From positions 62,001 to 126,000 of the forward strand of contig NC_003106.2 of the NCBI RefSeq assembly GCF_000011205.1: a stretch of 64,000 bases of DNA. Direction: 5' to 3'. The DNA is from Sulfurisphaera tokodaii str. 7. Its GTDB lineage: Archaea; Thermoproteota; Thermoprotei_A; Sulfolobales; Sulfolobaceae. The translations under genes and the position numbers were made by a program. Positions 63,755-64,000 of the stretch are shown here, in pieces; positions within the stretch are counted from its first letter, which is position 1; each line of letters starts with the position of its first letter. Below the pieces are notes generated by a model, which worked only from the letters and a program-made list of their open reading frames with translations, was not told where the DNA came from and did not search any database.

Positions 63755-64000
63755 CTAATTTGTAAATATTTTAGCAAAAAATAATTTTAATAATATATAT
63801 ACGCCCAGAATATCCATAACAACAAAAACTATAGAACCAGCTGCCGGTAACTCATATCTGGGATAAATTGAATAAGGAGAGGAATAAAGTGAAAATCCAA
63901 TTATCCACATATAAGATAAAAGAGAATCACCAATCATCCATAAGAAGAAAAGAAAAACTAAGAAATTTATTGAAAATTTACTAATAGAAGATCCAATTAG
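63755..64000 (-). CDS. Membrane protein, partial (5' end outside window)
   Basis: The frame that ends at 63755 stays open to the right edge of the window. It encodes at least 81 residues, with hydrophobic segments FLVFLFFLWMIGDSLLSYMW and AAGSIVFVVMDILGVYILLK. A shorter start at 63937 would cut into the first hydrophobic segment, so the longer, truncated gene is more likely. Family not recognised. Confidence 0.5.
   Translation of the reverse strand, partial: LIGSSISKFSINFLVFLFFLWMIGDSLLSYMWIIGFSLYSSPYSIYPRYELPAAGSIVFVVMDILGVYILLKLFFAKIFTN

Overview
The window looks like the chromosome of a thermoacidophilic crenarchaeon of the Sulfolobales, most like Saccharolobus/Sulfolobus. The DNA is AT-rich, and many genes have a TATA box 25-35 bp before the start codon, so leaderless transcripts are likely. 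The insertion sequences are of Sulfolobus type (an ISC1173-like element of 1174 bp, an ISH3-like element, 186-bp MITEs, an IS200/IS605 remnant). The metabolic genes (acyl-CoA, molybdo-hydroxylase, 3HP/4HB-type enzymes) are typical of the order. No rRNA, tRNA or CRISPR array was seen.

Layout. 1-1004: right part of an ISC1173-like IS that has cut off the 3' end of a molybdenum hydroxylase large-subunit gene (961-2643). 2.6-5.2 kb: enoyl-CoA hydratase and acyl-CoA synthetase. 5.6-10.2 kb: HTH_10 regulator, then an MFS-ADH-UbiD operon. 10.2-13.4 kb: a gene-poor insertion zone with an ISH3-like IS, a MITE and gene fragments. 13.4-18.5 kb: B12-binding radical SAM enzyme, metallo-beta-lactamase-fold hydrolase, a small membrane protein and a SBP56/methanethiol-oxidase-like protein. 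19-41.2 kb: a large catabolic region with thioesterase, three AMP-forming ligases over the window, HpaB-like oxygenase, aldehyde dehydrogenase, acyl-CoA dehydrogenases, CoA-transferase, MaoC hydratase, a fused hydroxyacyl-CoA dehydrogenase/enoyl-CoA hydratase, SDR, esterase, TetR regulator, thiolase and its zinc-ribbon partner. This resembles the FadR-regulated lipid-degradation cluster known from Sulfolobus acidocaldarius. 41.5-45.6 kb: overlapping formate-dehydrogenase operon (FdhF-like, DUF1641, FdhD). 45.6-60.7 kb: a second acyl-CoA region with a short and a full acyl-CoA dehydrogenase, MaoC, an old-yellow-enzyme reductase, MFS, an FAD reductase, an intact molybdo-hydroxylase operon whose FAD and 2Fe-2S subunits are fused, an IS605-derived structured RNA locus, and a thiolase-like protein lacking the nucleophilic cysteine. 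60.8-63.1 kb: a glutamate-dehydrogenase-like gene broken by a MITE and by a full ISC1173-like IS. 63.1-64 kb: two membrane-associated proteins, the last cut by the window edge.

How it fits together. Transporters (three MFS, a DMT and a probable acetate-type carrier) would bring in organic acids or aromatics. Ligases and a CoA-transferase would activate them, and dehydrogenases, hydratases and thiolases would shorten them. Molybdo-hydroxylases, ADH, ALDH and UbiD-type decarboxylase would handle aldehydes and aromatic acids. Substrates are inferred from family membership only.

The most notable points are these: the twice-interrupted GDH-like gene whose reading frame is restored exactly when both insertions are removed; the tnpB-less IS605 locus that keeps a GC-rich structured RNA region; and several apparently re-purposed enzymes with altered catalytic residues (Cys-to-Ser thiolase, His/Gln exchange in the formate dehydrogenase, single-cysteine HpaB/4HB-CoA-dehydratase homologue).
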